Made by a program: the position numbers and the translations under genes
Source of the DNA: Aurantimicrobium minutum
GTDB taxonomy: Bacteria > Actinomycetota > Actinomycetes > Actinomycetales > Microbacteriaceae
Assembly: GCF_029893825.1 (NCBI RefSeq)
Contig: NZ_JARXXV010000001.1
Coordinates: 744,001-808,000, forward strand
Direction: 5' to 3'
Length of the DNA stretch: 64,000 bases
In this document: positions 34,991-43,947 of the stretch, piece by piece
How positions within the stretch are numbered: the stretch's first letter is position 1
Layout of the letters: the number at the start of each line of letters is the position of its first letter
The notes under the pieces: generated by a model
Databases searched by the model: none
What the model was told of the DNA's origin: nothing
Seen by the model: the letters and a program-made list of their open reading frames with translations, nothing else

Positions 34991-36064
34991 TTAGACGTTG
35001 AAGCGGAACTCGACTACGTCGCCATCTTGCATGACGTAGTCCTTACCTTCCATGCGGGCCTTGCCCTTGGCACGTGCTTCGGCAACAGAACCGGTTTCCA
35101 CCAAGTCTTCGAAGGAAATGATTTCTGCCTTGATAAAGCCACGTTCAAAGTCGGTGTGGATCACACCAGCAGCCTGGGGAGCCTTCCAGCCCTTACCAAT
35201 AGTCCAGGCGCGTGCTTCTTTAGGGCCTGCAGTGAGGTAGGTCTGAAGACCCAGTGTGTCAAAACCAATACGAGCAAGCTGGTCGAGACCGGACTCTTCC
35301 TGACCGGTTGAGGCCAGCAACTCGGCAGCATCTGCAGCATCGAGGTCGATGAGCTCTGATTCGAGCTTGGCGTCCAGCAGAACAGCCTTTGCAGGTGCAA
35401 CCAGATCTTCGAGCTCCTTGCGCTTCGCGTCATCGCCGAGCACGTCTTCATCCACGTTGAACACATAGATAAAGGGCTTCGCGGTGAGGAGCCCCAGTTC
35501 CTTGATGGGGGTCAAGTCCAAAGAGGTAGAGGACAGAGGCTTGCCGTCGTTGAGCACCTTCTGTGCTTCCAGAGCAGTTTCCAGAGCAACAGGCTCAGCC
35601 TTCTTGCCCTTGACTTCCTTCTCAATACGAGGAATAGCCCTCTCCAGAGTCTGGAGGTCAGCCAAGATCAGCTCAGTGTTGATGGTGTCCATGTCAGAGG
35701 CAGGGTTGACCTTGCCATCAACGTGAACAACGTCAGGGTCGGAAAAGCCACGCACTACCTGTGCAATGGCGTCTGCTTCACGAATGTTGGCCAAGAACTT
35801 GTTCCCCAGGCCTTCACCTTCAGAAGCACCCTTCACAATGCCGGCAATGTCGACGAACGACACTGCTGCAGGCAGCAGGCGTTCGGAGCCGAAAATGCCG
35901 GCGAGAACACCCAGGCGCTCATCGGGGAGGTTGACCACTCCCACGTTGGGCTCAATCGTGGCGAACGGATAGTTCGCTGCGAGAACGGTGCTCTTGGTCA
36001 GAGCGTTGAACAGGGTTGACTTGCCGACATTGGGCAGTCCCACGATTGCGATAGTTAGAGCCAC
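34991..36064 (-). CDS. ychF: Redox-regulated ribosome-associated ATPase YchF (OLA1)
   Basis: 357 residues, GTG start. Obg-family P-loop protein: Walker [15 protein letters not shown] at the N-terminus, [21 protein letters not shown] (G3 region), the altered G4 motif seen in YchF ([10 protein letters not shown] in place of NKxD), and the C-terminal TGS-like domain with [17 protein letters not shown] and [20 protein letters not shown]. Conserved in all bacteria; binds ribosomes and prefers ATP. The short upstream region shows TACGAT 8 nt before the GTG and no Shine-Dalgarno. Divergent from mazEF. Confidence 0.98.
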   Translation of the reverse strand: MALTIAIVGLPNVGKSTLFNALTKSTVLAANYPFATIEPNVGVVNLPDERLGVLAGIFGSERLLPAAVSFVDIAGIVKGASEGEGLGNKFLANIREADAIAQVVRGFSDPDVVHVDGKVNPASDMDTINTELILADLQTLERAIPRIEKEVKGKKAEPVALETALEAQKVLNDGKPLSSTSLDLTPIKELGLLTAKPFIYVFNVDEDVLGDDAKRKELEDLVAPAKAVLLDAKLESELIDLDAADAAELLASTGQEESGLDQLARIGFDTLGLQTYLTAGPKEARAWTIGKGWKAPQAAGVIHTDFERGFIKAEIISFEDLVETGSVAEARAKGKARMEGKDYVMQDGDVVEFRFNV

Positions 36065-36113
36065 AAGGGTTAATCGTACCGGTCAGATTATCCACACTCT
36101 TGCCAATATCAAG

Positions 36114-36127
36114 TGTTACATGTAACA
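36114..36127. promoter_or_regulatory. Perfect 14-bp palindrome, likely mazEF operator
   Basis: TGTTACATGTAACA, centred between 36120 and 36121, ends 9 bp before the antitoxin start codon. Toxin-antitoxin operons are normally repressed by the antitoxin at such a site. It also lies 50 bp upstream of ychF on the other strand. Confidence 0.65.
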
Positions 36128-36136
36128 ATTTCAGGT

Positions 36137-36349
36137 ATGTCTAGTCGCATGAGAGTTGCACAACACCGCAAGCAGATGAAAGAGGAGGGCTACCGCCTTC
36201 TTCAAATCTGGGTACCCGACCGCACAAATGAAAAATATCTTGCTGACATGAAACGCGAATATGCCAGCATCAACAAAGCAGACGAGCAGGACGACATCAT
36301 GGAATGGCTCGATAACGTTTCTGGTTGGATTTGGGAAGAATCTGAATGA
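36137..36349 (+). CDS. mazE: MazE-family antitoxin (DUF3018-like)
   Basis: 70 residues from ATG 36137; an upstream in-frame GTG at 36113 would place the operator inside the gene. RMRVAQHRKQMKEEGYRLLQIWVPDRTNEKYLADM matches the actinobacterial antitoxin MazE/DUF3018 pattern (basic N-terminus, then QIWVPD), followed by an acidic C-terminus (DEQDDIMEWLDNVSGW) that would bind the toxin. It overlaps mazF by 4 bp (ATGA). Confidence 0.88.
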   Translation: MSSRMRVAQHRKQMKEEGYRLLQIWVPDRTNEKYLADMKREYASINKADEQDDIMEWLDNVSGWIWEESE

Positions 36350-36678
36350 GGCGTGGCGAAATATGGACAGTTGCTGGAGGAACCTTTTCCAGCAAACCTC
36401 GCCCTGGAATCATCATTCAAGATGATGCAGCATATGGATCGACAAGCGTGACGATCATTCCCCTCACTTCCATGCCGAGTGAGCTACAACGCGTTCGAGT
36501 GGCTATCCAACTTGAAGCGCCAGACGGCACAGCAATCGAAAGCTTTGCTCAAGTTGACAAAATCACAACCGTTAAAGCACAAGCAGTAAGCAAAAGAATT
36601 GGTGCGTTAACTCTTCCCGAAATGCGAGCAGTTGAACGATCACTTCTCGGCCACTTGGGGATCGGTTCGCTTCGTTAG
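36346..36678 (+). CDS. mazF: MazF/PemK-family mRNA interferase toxin
   Basis: 110 residues, normal length. MRRGEIWTVAGG at the start, SKPRPGIIIQDD, SVTIIPLTSMP and FAQVDKITTVKAQAVSKRIGAL give the PemK-like fold; the Arg in KPRPGIII and Thr/Ser after IIPLT are the conserved active-site positions. It cleaves RNA endonucleolytically and is neutralised by the overlapping mazE. Cleavage specificity cannot be read from the sequence. The stop directly abuts the convergent membrane-protein gene. Confidence 0.92.
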   Translation: MRRGEIWTVAGGTFSSKPRPGIIIQDDAAYGSTSVTIIPLTSMPSELQRVRVAIQLEAPDGTAIESFAQVDKITTVKAQAVSKRIGALTLPEMRAVERSLLGHLGIGSLR

Positions 36679-36897
36679 CTATAGGTTGAGCTGCACAGTG
36701 TCTGCAAAAGCAAAGTGCCAACCAAACCACCACCACGCAGCAATCACGGCTACCCGGGTGGTTCTGGACTTCATTACGTGATCAAGCATGTCCCCTATGG
36801 GAACAACGATGTCGGGTTTCCGCTGCGCAAAGATTTCAACACAGATAGCCGCGAGGGCGATCAGGGCATAGCCGGCTGCAACAAGATTCCAGATCAT
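36679..36897 (-). CDS. Small membrane protein, DUF6186-like
   Basis: 72 residues from ATG 36897, which overlaps the stop of the upstream gene (ATGA); a longer frame to 36942 is not needed. Two hydrophobic helices (NLVAAGYALIALAAICVEIFA and VAVIAAWWWFGWHFAFA) separated by a polar loop. The AWWWxGWHF ending resembles the DUF6186 family of Microbacteriaceae. Function unknown. Confidence 0.75.
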   Translation of the reverse strand: MIWNLVAAGYALIALAAICVEIFAQRKPDIVVPIGDMLDHVMKSRTTRVAVIAAWWWFGWHFAFADTVQLNL

Positions 36898-37487
36898 GAC
36901 TTTCTCCAGAAACGTAGAAGCCCATAACCTGCTGCAATCCACAGCCCCACAAAGACGAGACGTCCCCAGTGGTTTTCCACGAACGGGTCTAGGAGTACTG
37001 AAATAGTCGGGAAGTTTTCATTTCCATTAGGCATCGTGACGCTGAGAATAAATGCCGTAGCTTCCCACAAACACAATAGAACAGCAGCCATTGACCAGAA
37101 CCACATCGAGCGGAGCATCGCTTTGCGCGGACGCTGGACTCGTTCCAGAGCAGGCTCCCACGCCACGATCAGCACTGTGACACCAATTGCGATGAAGAGG
37201 GCTAGATCAATCCAGCTATGACGTGGCGCGAGAACTAGAACTGCGCCCAATACGCCCGTAATACCAATGGTGATGACCTTAGGCGCAACTATCGGCCCCT
37301 TGAGAATAACAATCTTGCCGCCCGTGAGACGGTCTACCACCAGCATTGCTGCGAGGACGAAGAAAAGGATGCCGTCGACATATGCACCCCACCAGGTTTG
37401 GAAGCTGGCCATGATGGTGAGCACAACTATCCACAGGATAGAGCTCAGCGACCACCGAGGTCCGGAAACTTCGGTGGTCACTGGCAT
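36894..37487 (-). CDS. Six-helix membrane protein of unknown function
   Basis: 197 residues from ATG 37487, 8 bp after the mmsA stop; the open frame runs back to 37655 but that part lies inside mmsA and is not used. About six hydrophobic segments (LSSILWIVVLTIMASFQTWWG, GILFFVLAAMLVV, VITIGITGVLGAVLVLA, ALFIAIGVTVLIVAW, MWFWSMAAVLLCLWEATAFIL, LVFVGLWIAAGYGLLRFW). I do not recognise the family. It forms a unit with the DUF6186-like gene it overlaps, downstream of mmsA. Confidence 0.75.
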   Translation of the reverse strand: MPVTTEVSGPRWSLSSILWIVVLTIMASFQTWWGAYVDGILFFVLAAMLVVDRLTGGKIVILKGPIVAPKVITIGITGVLGAVLVLAPRHSWIDLALFIAIGVTVLIVAWEPALERVQRPRKAMLRSMWFWSMAAVLLCLWEATAFILSVTMPNGNENFPTISVLLDPFVENHWGRLVFVGLWIAAGYGLLRFWRKS

Positions 37488-37494
37488 GGAATAT

Positions 37495-38991
37495 CTAGTT
37501 CTGGGGAAAGCCCAGGTTGATGCCACCGTGGCTGGGGTCAAGCCAGCGGCTAGTGATGGCCTTGCCACGAGTGAAGAAGTGCACGCCTTCAGCACCGTGA
37601 GCCTTGGTGTCACCGAACAGTGAGTTCTTCCAACCCCCGAAGGAGTAATAGGCAACAGGCACAGGGATGGGCACGTTGATACCGATCATGCCGACCTCGA
37701 TTTCGTTCTGGAAACGACGAGCAGCACCACCATCGTTGGTGAAGATCGCGGTTCCGTTACCGAATGCACCGTTGTTGATCAGTTCAACACCTTCGTCGTA
37801 GCTCTTCACGCGAACGATGGAGAGCACAGGGCCGAAGATTTCCTCGGTGTAGACCTTGGAGGTGGTGGGTACGTTGTCGATCAGGGTGGGGCCAAGCCAG
37901 AAACCGTTCTCGGCACCATCGAAGGTGTCGTTACGACCATCGTGAACAACGGTTGCACCATCAGCGATAGCAATATCGATGTAGCTTGCAACCTTGTCAC
38001 GGTGAACCTGGGTAACCAATGGACCCATGTCGCAGTTGCGACGGCCGTCACCGGTGGTGAGCTTACCCATGCGCTCCACGATCTTCTCAATCAGTGGGTC
38101 AGCAACAGGCTCAACAGCAACAACAACGGAGATCGCCATGCAGCGCTCACCGGCAGAACCGAAGCCCGCGTTGATGGCAGAGTCAGCAACGAGGTCGAGG
38201 TCTGCATCTGGCAGAACCAGCATGTGGTTCTTTGCGCCACCGAGAGCCTGAACACGCTTACCGTTCTTTGCTGCGGTTTCGTAGATGTACTGCGCAATTG
38301 GAGTAGATCCTACGAAGGAGATGGCCTGAACATCAGGGTGTTCAAGCAGACCGTCAACGGCTTCCTTGTCACCGTTGAGAACATTAAAGACTCCGTCAGG
38401 AAGACCAGCTTCTTTCAGAAGCTGGGCAATCCACAGTGCAGCACTGGGGTCCTTCTCTGAAGGCTTGAGAACAACAGTATTACCTGCAGCAATTGCAACA
38501 GGGAAAAACCACATGGGAACCATTGCGGGAAAGTTGAAGGGAGAGATGACGCCCACAACACCCAGAGGCTGGCGGGTTGAGTAAACATCAACACCGGTGG
38601 AGGCGTTCTCAGAGTATTCACCCTTGAGCATCTGGTTCAAGCCACAGGCAAACTCAACAACTTCCTGGCCACGAGTGATTTCACCCATGGCGTCAGAAAG
38701 TACCTTGCCGTGCTCGGAGGTGATGATTTCAGCCAGTTCACCCTTGCGCTCGTTGAGCAGCTCGCGGAACTTGAAAATGATCTGCTGACGCTTTGCCAAA
38801 GAGGCATCACGCCATGCAGGGAAAGCAGCCTTTGCCGAAGCAATCGCGGCAGTAATTTCGGCCTGGTTAGCTAACGCAACTTCTTTGGTGATTTCACCAA
38901 GAGCTGGGTCATAAACAGGTGCGGTACGACCGGACGTGGAGGGGCACTCTGCCCCATCAATCCAGTGAGAAACAACGGGGAGTTGCGACAT
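37495..38991 (-). CDS. mmsA: CoA-acylating methylmalonate-semialdehyde dehydrogenase
   Basis: 498 residues. Aldehyde dehydrogenase fold with the family-specific ACGLNQMLKGEYSENAS, FNFPAMVPMWFFPVAIAAGNT, catalytic Cys in FGSAGERCMA, and the E-to-N change (LGGAKNHMLV) that distinguishes CoA-acylating members, which lack the usual general-base Glu. It converts methylmalonate or malonate semialdehyde to propionyl- or acetyl-CoA in valine, thymine, beta-alanine or inositol breakdown. No other genes of these routes are adjacent, so the pathway is open. AGAAGGAA precedes ATG 38991. Confidence 0.95.
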   Translation of the reverse strand: MSQLPVVSHWIDGAECPSTSGRTAPVYDPALGEITKEVALANQAEITAAIASAKAAFPAWRDASLAKRQQIIFKFRELLNERKGELAEIITSEHGKVLSDAMGEITRGQEVVEFACGLNQMLKGEYSENASTGVDVYSTRQPLGVVGVISPFNFPAMVPMWFFPVAIAAGNTVVLKPSEKDPSAALWIAQLLKEAGLPDGVFNVLNGDKEAVDGLLEHPDVQAISFVGSTPIAQYIYETAAKNGKRVQALGGAKNHMLVLPDADLDLVADSAINAGFGSAGERCMAISVVVAVEPVADPLIEKIVERMGKLTTGDGRRNCDMGPLVTQVHRDKVASYIDIAIADGATVVHDGRNDTFDGAENGFWLGPTLIDNVPTTSKVYTEEIFGPVLSIVRVKSYDEGVELINNGAFGNGTAIFTNDGGAARRFQNEIEVGMIGINVPIPVPVAYYSFGGWKNSLFGDTKAHGAEGVHFFTRGKAITSRWLDPSHGGINLGFPQN

Positions 38992-39070
38992 AAATATCAG
39001 TTCCTTCTGTGCTCCCCTACTCTAGCCGTGGCAACCCCTGATTGTCAGTACCTGCTGACACACTGGAAGC

Positions 39071-40303
39071 ATGGACTCCACTCTGTTTCTTATTCTTGGG
39101 CTTATTGCGGGAATTATTGCCGGAATCGCTATTGGCTGGGCGTTGCGCGCCCGTAAGTCACTTCCTTCTGATGCAGGTGATCTTGCCGTTCGTGTAGCTA
39201 CCGCAGAAGCGCGTGCTGCCGGTAAAGACGAGCAGATTCAGACTCTTGAACGCATGCTCTCAGAATTGCGCGATGCTCAAGAACGCAAGCAAGCAGACGA
39301 AGCAGAACGCGCCAAGGAACAACACAAGGTTCTTGAAGCTCTTGCTCCGGTGAAGGAAACTCTGCAGGCCATGCAGACCAAGGTCAATGACTTGGAGAAC
39401 CAGCGCCAGGAACAGTACGGCCAAATTGCTCAGCAACTGACCGAGTCCCGTCAGTTTGGTGAAGAACTTCGTGCAACTACCCAGTCTTTGGCTTCAGCAC
39501 TGAGCTCAAACAGTGTTCGTGGAACCTGGGGTGAAGCACAGCTTCGCCGCCTTGTTGAAGTGGCAGGTCTCACCGCTCACGTTGACTTTGATACCCAAAC
39601 CACCATGACGACTGATGGTGGAACCATCCGCCCTGACATGGTGATCAACCTGCCCGGTGGAAAAACCATCGTGATTGACGCCAAGGTTCCTTTCAACTCC
39701 TACCTCGAGGCAAGCCAGATTCCTGTCACCGCGACCGGTGAAGAAGCAGCACGCCGTGATGCACTCATGAAAGCACACGTCAAGGCAGTTCGTTCTCACG
39801 TAGACGCACTGAGCTCCAAGAGCTACTGGAGTGGTTTCGACTTCAGCCCAGAATTCGTCCTGGCATTCATTCCCAGTGAATCGTTATTGGCATCAGCCCT
39901 CGAAGCAGACCCCACCCTGCTGGACTACGCCTTTGGTAAGCGCGTAGCACTCGCATCTCCGGTCAACCTCTGGGCAGTTCTGAAGACCGTCTCCTACACC
40001 TGGCAGCAGCAGGTCGTAACGGATGAAGCAAAGAAACTCTTTGATCTGGGTATTGAGCTTTACTCGCGTCTGAGCACAATGACCAAGCACACCGAAGACT
40101 TACGTAAGGCAATTGAGAACACGGTAAAGCACTACAACGGCTTCATTTCTTCACTGGAGACACGTGTGCTCTCTACCGCACGTAAGTTCCCCGGTATAGA
40201 CCCCACCAAGATCTTGGCCGAAGGGATTGAGGTGCATGAAGCACCCAAGCCGTTGACTGCTGGTGAACTTGTTGATCCCGATCAAGCTGAACTAGAGAAC
40301 TAG
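39071..40303 (+). CDS. rmuC: DNA recombination protein RmuC homologue
   Basis: 410 residues. One N-terminal membrane helix (LFLILGLIAGIIAGIAIGWAL), a coiled coil (about 45-130, rich in Ala/Glu/Gln/Lys), then the nuclease-like RmuC domain with NSVRGTWGEAQLRRLVEVAGL, RPDMVINLPGGKTIVIDAKVPF and FALAFIPSE-like FVLAFIPSESLLASAL. RmuC limits inversions at short inverted repeats; the exact activity is unproven. The stop overlaps that of the convergent MFS gene by 4 bp (CTAG). Confidence 0.95.
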   Translation: MDSTLFLILGLIAGIIAGIAIGWALRARKSLPSDAGDLAVRVATAEARAAGKDEQIQTLERMLSELRDAQERKQADEAERAKEQHKVLEALAPVKETLQAMQTKVNDLENQRQEQYGQIAQQLTESRQFGEELRATTQSLASALSSNSVRGTWGEAQLRRLVEVAGLTAHVDFDTQTTMTTDGGTIRPDMVINLPGGKTIVIDAKVPFNSYLEASQIPVTATGEEAARRDALMKAHVKAVRSHVDALSSKSYWSGFDFSPEFVLAFIPSESLLASALEADPTLLDYAFGKRVALASPVNLWAVLKTVSYTWQQQVVTDEAKKLFDLGIELYSRLSTMTKHTEDLRKAIENTVKHYNGFISSLETRVLSTARKFPGIDPTKILAEGIEVHEAPKPLTAGELVDPDQAELEN

Positions 40304-41502
40304 AAGGTCGAAACCTTTGCGGTAAACGATTCCGGATGCTCTTCCGAAACAGATTTACTGACCACCGCAGCCAGTATTAGCAGAATTGCTGGAACTGCAA
40401 AGGTCAGTAACAGTCCACCAATGTTCGAGAGTGCGCCAAGTGATGGACCGACACTGAGGTTTGCTGCGTAGCAAACAAGCCAGAAAAAGGTCATTCTTGT
40501 GTTCACTCTTCCTGGGTCATCTCCGAGAGCGGCAACGCACATGGCGACGCCGATGGAGTTACCCAACCCCCACAACAAAGCACCAGCGAGTGAAAGTTCA
40601 AAGACACTGCTTGTGGCAAAGACCACGATTCCAAGAGTTGCGATCAGCGACGAATAGAGAATGACTCGTCGACGACCAATTGCATCTGCAATAGGTCCAC
40701 CCACGAAACGCATCAGGACGAATCCCAGCCCAAAGAGCGTGTAACCCCATGCCGCGAGCGCGGCTGAATATCCTTGCTGTACCAATGCAATAGGTAGCCA
40801 CACCATGCCGGTGCTCTCCGAGAAGATAAAAGCTGCACCGATGAGCGCGATTTGCCTGGTTCGAGGTTCGGCAATGACTTCTTTCATTGACACTTTGACC
40901 ACGTGATCTGGGTCATCGACATTACGAGCGAGTTTTCCGTTGTCCTTGGCAATAAAGCTCGAGGCCACTACGGAGATACCCAAAACGATCAGTCCTACAG
41001 CAACAAAATCTGCAGTAAGCGTCACGCCAGCTGAAATTGCCATACCAACAAGTGCTGCGCCAATAAGCACCCCGAGGCTGTAACCGCCGTGAAGGAGAGG
41101 GACCCGGTTCTTTGCAGACAACCGGTTAATGTTTGAGGCTTCCAAGTTGTTATCGAAGTCAGCAAGACCAAGCGGGATGCCCAGCAGGAAGGTGATGACG
41201 AAAGAAAGCGGCGCTATTTCCCAGAACATATTGAGTCCCAGGAATGCCATGCCCAATCCCAACAAGCTGAAGCTCAAGATTGAAACGAAGCGTGAACCAA
41301 ATTTCCCCACCAAGTGTTCAGCAGCTAGAACTCCAATGATGGAACCCATCATCAGCGTTGCTGCATACCAACCCATAGTTGGGAGGTCGAAGGATAATGA
41401 GTCCTGAATTGCAGGTCCTTGAGTGGACCAGGTTGCAACGAGTAATCCACGCGTGAGGAATAGCGTGAATACAGCCCAAAACCAGGTTCTCATTGACATC
41501 AC
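40300..41502 (-). CDS. Major facilitator superfamily transporter
   Basis: About 400 residues with 12 hydrophobic segments in two halves and the loop-2 type motif FGSRF after the second helix; IGRRRVILYSSL between helices 8 and 9 is the mirrored motif A. The substrate is unknown. Start options are GTG 41502 or ATG 41499: a TAGGCT -10-like box (41509-41514) lies 6 nt before the GTG, so the message may be leaderless. Divergent from a second MFS gene. Confidence 0.88.
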   Translation of the reverse strand: MMSMRTWFWAVFTLFLTRGLLVATWSTQGPAIQDSLSFDLPTMGWYAATLMMGSIIGVLAAEHLVGKFGSRFVSILSFSLLGLGMAFLGLNMFWEIAPLSFVITFLLGIPLGLADFDNNLEASNINRLSAKNRVPLLHGGYSLGVLIGAALVGMAISAGVTLTADFVAVGLIVLGISVVASSFIAKDNGKLARNVDDPDHVVKVSMKEVIAEPRTRQIALIGAAFIFSESTGMVWLPIALVQQGYSAALAAWGYTLFGLGFVLMRFVGGPIADAIGRRRVILYSSLIATLGIVVFATSSVFELSLAGALLWGLGNSIGVAMCVAALGDDPGRVNTRMTFFWLVCYAANLSVGPSLGALSNIGGLLLTFAVPAILLILAAVVSKSVSEEHPESFTAKVSTF

Positions 41503-41565
41503 TATGTGAGCCTAGCGAGTATGTGAAGGACTTTTCGTTGAGAGTTTAACTGCCATGATGGAAAC

Positions 41566-42801
41566 GTGAGTTCCCCATCTGCCAACGCGCCTAGGGCTCT
41601 TTTTGCCGGACGCGTTTTGGCATTCACAGGCATCGTTCTGGTTGCCTTCAGCATGCGTGCTGCTGTTGCTGCACTCTCTCCCCTGATTCCGCAGGTCAAC
41701 CAAACCTACGAACTCAACACCACAGCAATTGGACTACTCGGTTCTATCGCTCCCCTGAGCTTTGCCTTTGGTGGCATCGTGACACCACGCATTGAAAAGC
41801 GCATCGGGCTTGAGCGCACGCTCATCGTTGCCGTGTTGTTCATGATTGTTGGACACCTCATTCGCGCGGCATCAGTGAACTGGCAAACTCTTTCACTTGG
41901 CACCCTGCTTGCGCTTGTGGGCATGGGCTTTGCCAATGTGGCTATGCCACCAACTGTGCGCAAGTACTTCCCCGACAAGGTCAGCACCATGACCGCCATC
42001 TACATGTCGGTGCTCTCGGTCAGCGCATTCCTTCCCGCTCTCATTGCTGTTCCTGTCGCAGATGCTGTGACCTGGCGTGGTTCGCTCCTGCAGTGGGCAA
42101 TCTTCCCTTTGATTGCTTTGGTTCCGTGGGTTCTTGAGTTCCGATCTCACCGTAAAGACACCCACTTCACAGCTCCAGAAGCAGCACCTCAGGTCAAGCG
42201 AGTTCACGCCTGGCGCTCCCCCACTGCCTGGGCAGTGGGCATTGTGCTGGCTGTGAGCTCCGTTACTGGCTATGCCATGTATGCATGGATGCCACTGATC
42301 CTGATCGATATTGCAGGTGCAACCCCAGCAGAAGCAGGTGCCATCCTGGCACTGTTTGCAGGCGTGGGATTGCCCTTAGCTTTTGTCACCCCTGGCGTGG
42401 CCAAGCGCATGGGTAAGCATGCCCACTGGCTGGTCACCATCTCCAGCCTGTTTTATCTCGTCGGCTACCTGGGCTTCTTGCTCTCACCACAGCAAGGAAC
42501 CTGGTTATGGGCAGCAATTCTAGGAACCGGATGCCTCGAGTTCCCGCTTGCCATGGTGCTGGTGAACCTGCGCACCGAAAACGTGCGCAGCTCTATGGCC
42601 CTCAGTGGCTTCGCTCAGATTGTTGCGTATCTCAGCGCTGCAGCAGTTGTCCCCATGATGGGGCTTATCTTTAGTGCAACAAGTAACTGGACGGACGTCC
42701 TCATTGCACTTTTAGTGCTCTCCGTTGCTGCAAACGTTCCTGCAGCGTTGATTCTGCGTCGCAACAAAACCGTTGACGCAGAACTACTTGCGAAGAATTA
42801 A
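41566..42801 (+). CDS. MFS transporter, CynX/NimT-like
   Basis: 411 residues, GTG start with GGAAAC upstream. Twelve hydrophobic segments; the opening AFTGIVLVAFSMRAAVAALSPLIPQV and SIAPLSFAFGGIVTPRIEKRIG match the CynX/NimT branch of MFS (cyanate or nitroimidazole transporters). The actual substrate is not evident. No cyanase is nearby. The stop overlaps that of glpX by 4 bp (TTAA). Confidence 0.88.
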   Translation: MSSPSANAPRALFAGRVLAFTGIVLVAFSMRAAVAALSPLIPQVNQTYELNTTAIGLLGSIAPLSFAFGGIVTPRIEKRIGLERTLIVAVLFMIVGHLIRAASVNWQTLSLGTLLALVGMGFANVAMPPTVRKYFPDKVSTMTAIYMSVLSVSAFLPALIAVPVADAVTWRGSLLQWAIFPLIALVPWVLEFRSHRKDTHFTAPEAAPQVKRVHAWRSPTAWAVGIVLAVSSVTGYAMYAWMPLILIDIAGATPAEAGAILALFAGVGLPLAFVTPGVAKRMGKHAHWLVTISSLFYLVGYLGFLLSPQQGTWLWAAILGTGCLEFPLAMVLVNLRTENVRSSMALSGFAQIVAYLSAAAVVPMMGLIFSATSNWTDVLIALLVLSVAANVPAALILRRNKTVDAELLAKN

Positions 42802-43790
42802 ACCTCGAGCCAACGGTCAGCGCGGTAGTCGGTCTGAACACGACGGATGGTTCCAGACTTACCGCGCAGAATGATGCTGTCGGTGCGAATGATGGGTCCC
42901 TTGCGGCGAACACCCTCTACCAGACCACCGTCTGTTACACCGGTTGCCACGAAGAAAGTGTTGTCACTGGTGACCAACGAGTCCTGGTCATAGACGAAGT
43001 CGAACTTGAGACCAGCGTCCAGACCCTTCTGCTTTTCTTCATCTGTCTTGGGAGCAAGCATGGTCTGGATCTGGCCGCCGAGTGCCTTAATGGCACATGC
43101 AGTCACAACGCCCTCGGGGCTTCCACCAATACCAACACACATGTCGATGCGTGATTCGTAGCGGGCGGCGTTGATACCACCAGCAACGTCACCGTCGAGG
43201 AGGAGACGTGTTCCAGCTCCGGCGTCACGGATTTCTTGGATCAGGCCTTCGTGACGTGGACGGTCAAGAACAGCAACGCGGATCTCTCCAACGGGCTTGC
43301 CCATTGCCTTGGCCAGGGCGCGGATGTTCTCACCGATGGGCTTGCGAATATCAACAACACCAATACCGGCTTCGCCGGTAACGATCTTGTTCATGTAGAA
43401 GACCGAGGAGGCATCCAGCATGGTGCCGCGGTCAGAGACGGCAATGACGGAGACCGCATTCTGACGGCCCGCAGCAGTCAGGCTGGTGCCGTCGATGGGG
43501 TCTACGGCAATGTCGCAGGCAGGGCCACGACCGGTTCCCACCTTTTCTCCGTTGAATAGCATGGGGGCTTCATCTTTTTCGCCCTCACCGATGACAACGA
43601 CACCTTCGAAGTTCACGGTGGAAAGGAAGGCACGCATGGCGTCGACCGCAGCCTTGTCGGCTGCGTTCTTGTCGCCATGGCCGATGAAGGGCACTGCACG
43701 AATAGCTGCAGCTTCGGTGGCGCGCACCAGCTCCATACCTAGGTTGCGATCAGGGTGAAGGTTCAGGATTCCGGTGTTTGTCGTAGTCAC
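42798..43790 (-). CDS. glpX: Class II fructose-1,6-bisphosphatase
   Basis: 330 residues. The metal-binding motifs GEGEKDEAPMLFNGE and VDPIDGTSLTA, plus GIGGSPEGVVTACAIKALGGQ, mark the GlpX family, the sole gluconeogenic FBPase in many actinobacteria. It acts on the product of the aldolase encoded divergently at 43948. The start at ATG 43790 gives the usual N-terminus (RNLGMELVRATEAAAI). Confidence 0.97.
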   Translation of the reverse strand: MTTTNTGILNLHPDRNLGMELVRATEAAAIRAVPFIGHGDKNAADKAAVDAMRAFLSTVNFEGVVVIGEGEKDEAPMLFNGEKVGTGRGPACDIAVDPIDGTSLTAAGRQNAVSVIAVSDRGTMLDASSVFYMNKIVTGEAGIGVVDIRKPIGENIRALAKAMGKPVGEIRVAVLDRPRHEGLIQEIRDAGAGTRLLLDGDVAGGINAARYESRIDMCVGIGGSPEGVVTACAIKALGGQIQTMLAPKTDEEKQKGLDAGLKFDFVYDQDSLVTSDNTFFVATGVTDGGLVEGVRRKGPIIRTDSIILRGKSGTIRRVQTDYRADRWLEV

Positions 43791-43892
43791 ATCTCCACCC
43801 TAGGCGTCGACGCGCGTCGCTTCCCAGACGACGGGCGTGTTACTGATGTATTCGTTTCGTTCTTACCCGAATCACGACTTGTGACAGCTGGT

Positions 43893-43898
43893 TAGACT
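43893..43898 (+). promoter_or_regulatory. Candidate -10 box for fba
   Basis: TAGACT, 49 nt upstream of the fba start codon, in the 157-bp gap between glpX and fba. No convincing -35 at 17 bp. The same hexamer is the candidate -10 of the gcv operon. Confidence 0.4.
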
Positions 43899-43947
43899 AG
43901 GAGGTGCGCTTTCCCTCTTATATTCGCGCCACAATCAAGGAGATGAC

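Noticed and set aside
37488-37655. N-terminal extension of the six-helix membrane protein
   Set aside because: It lies inside mmsA in another frame and is not hydrophobic; ATG 37487 directly follows the mmsA stop.
43791-43947. tRNA or small RNA in the longer gaps (43791-43947, 47568-47723, 48783-49036)
   Set aside because: No cloverleaf-like fold or TTC-arm sequence was seen; the gaps are explained by promoters, operators and hairpins.
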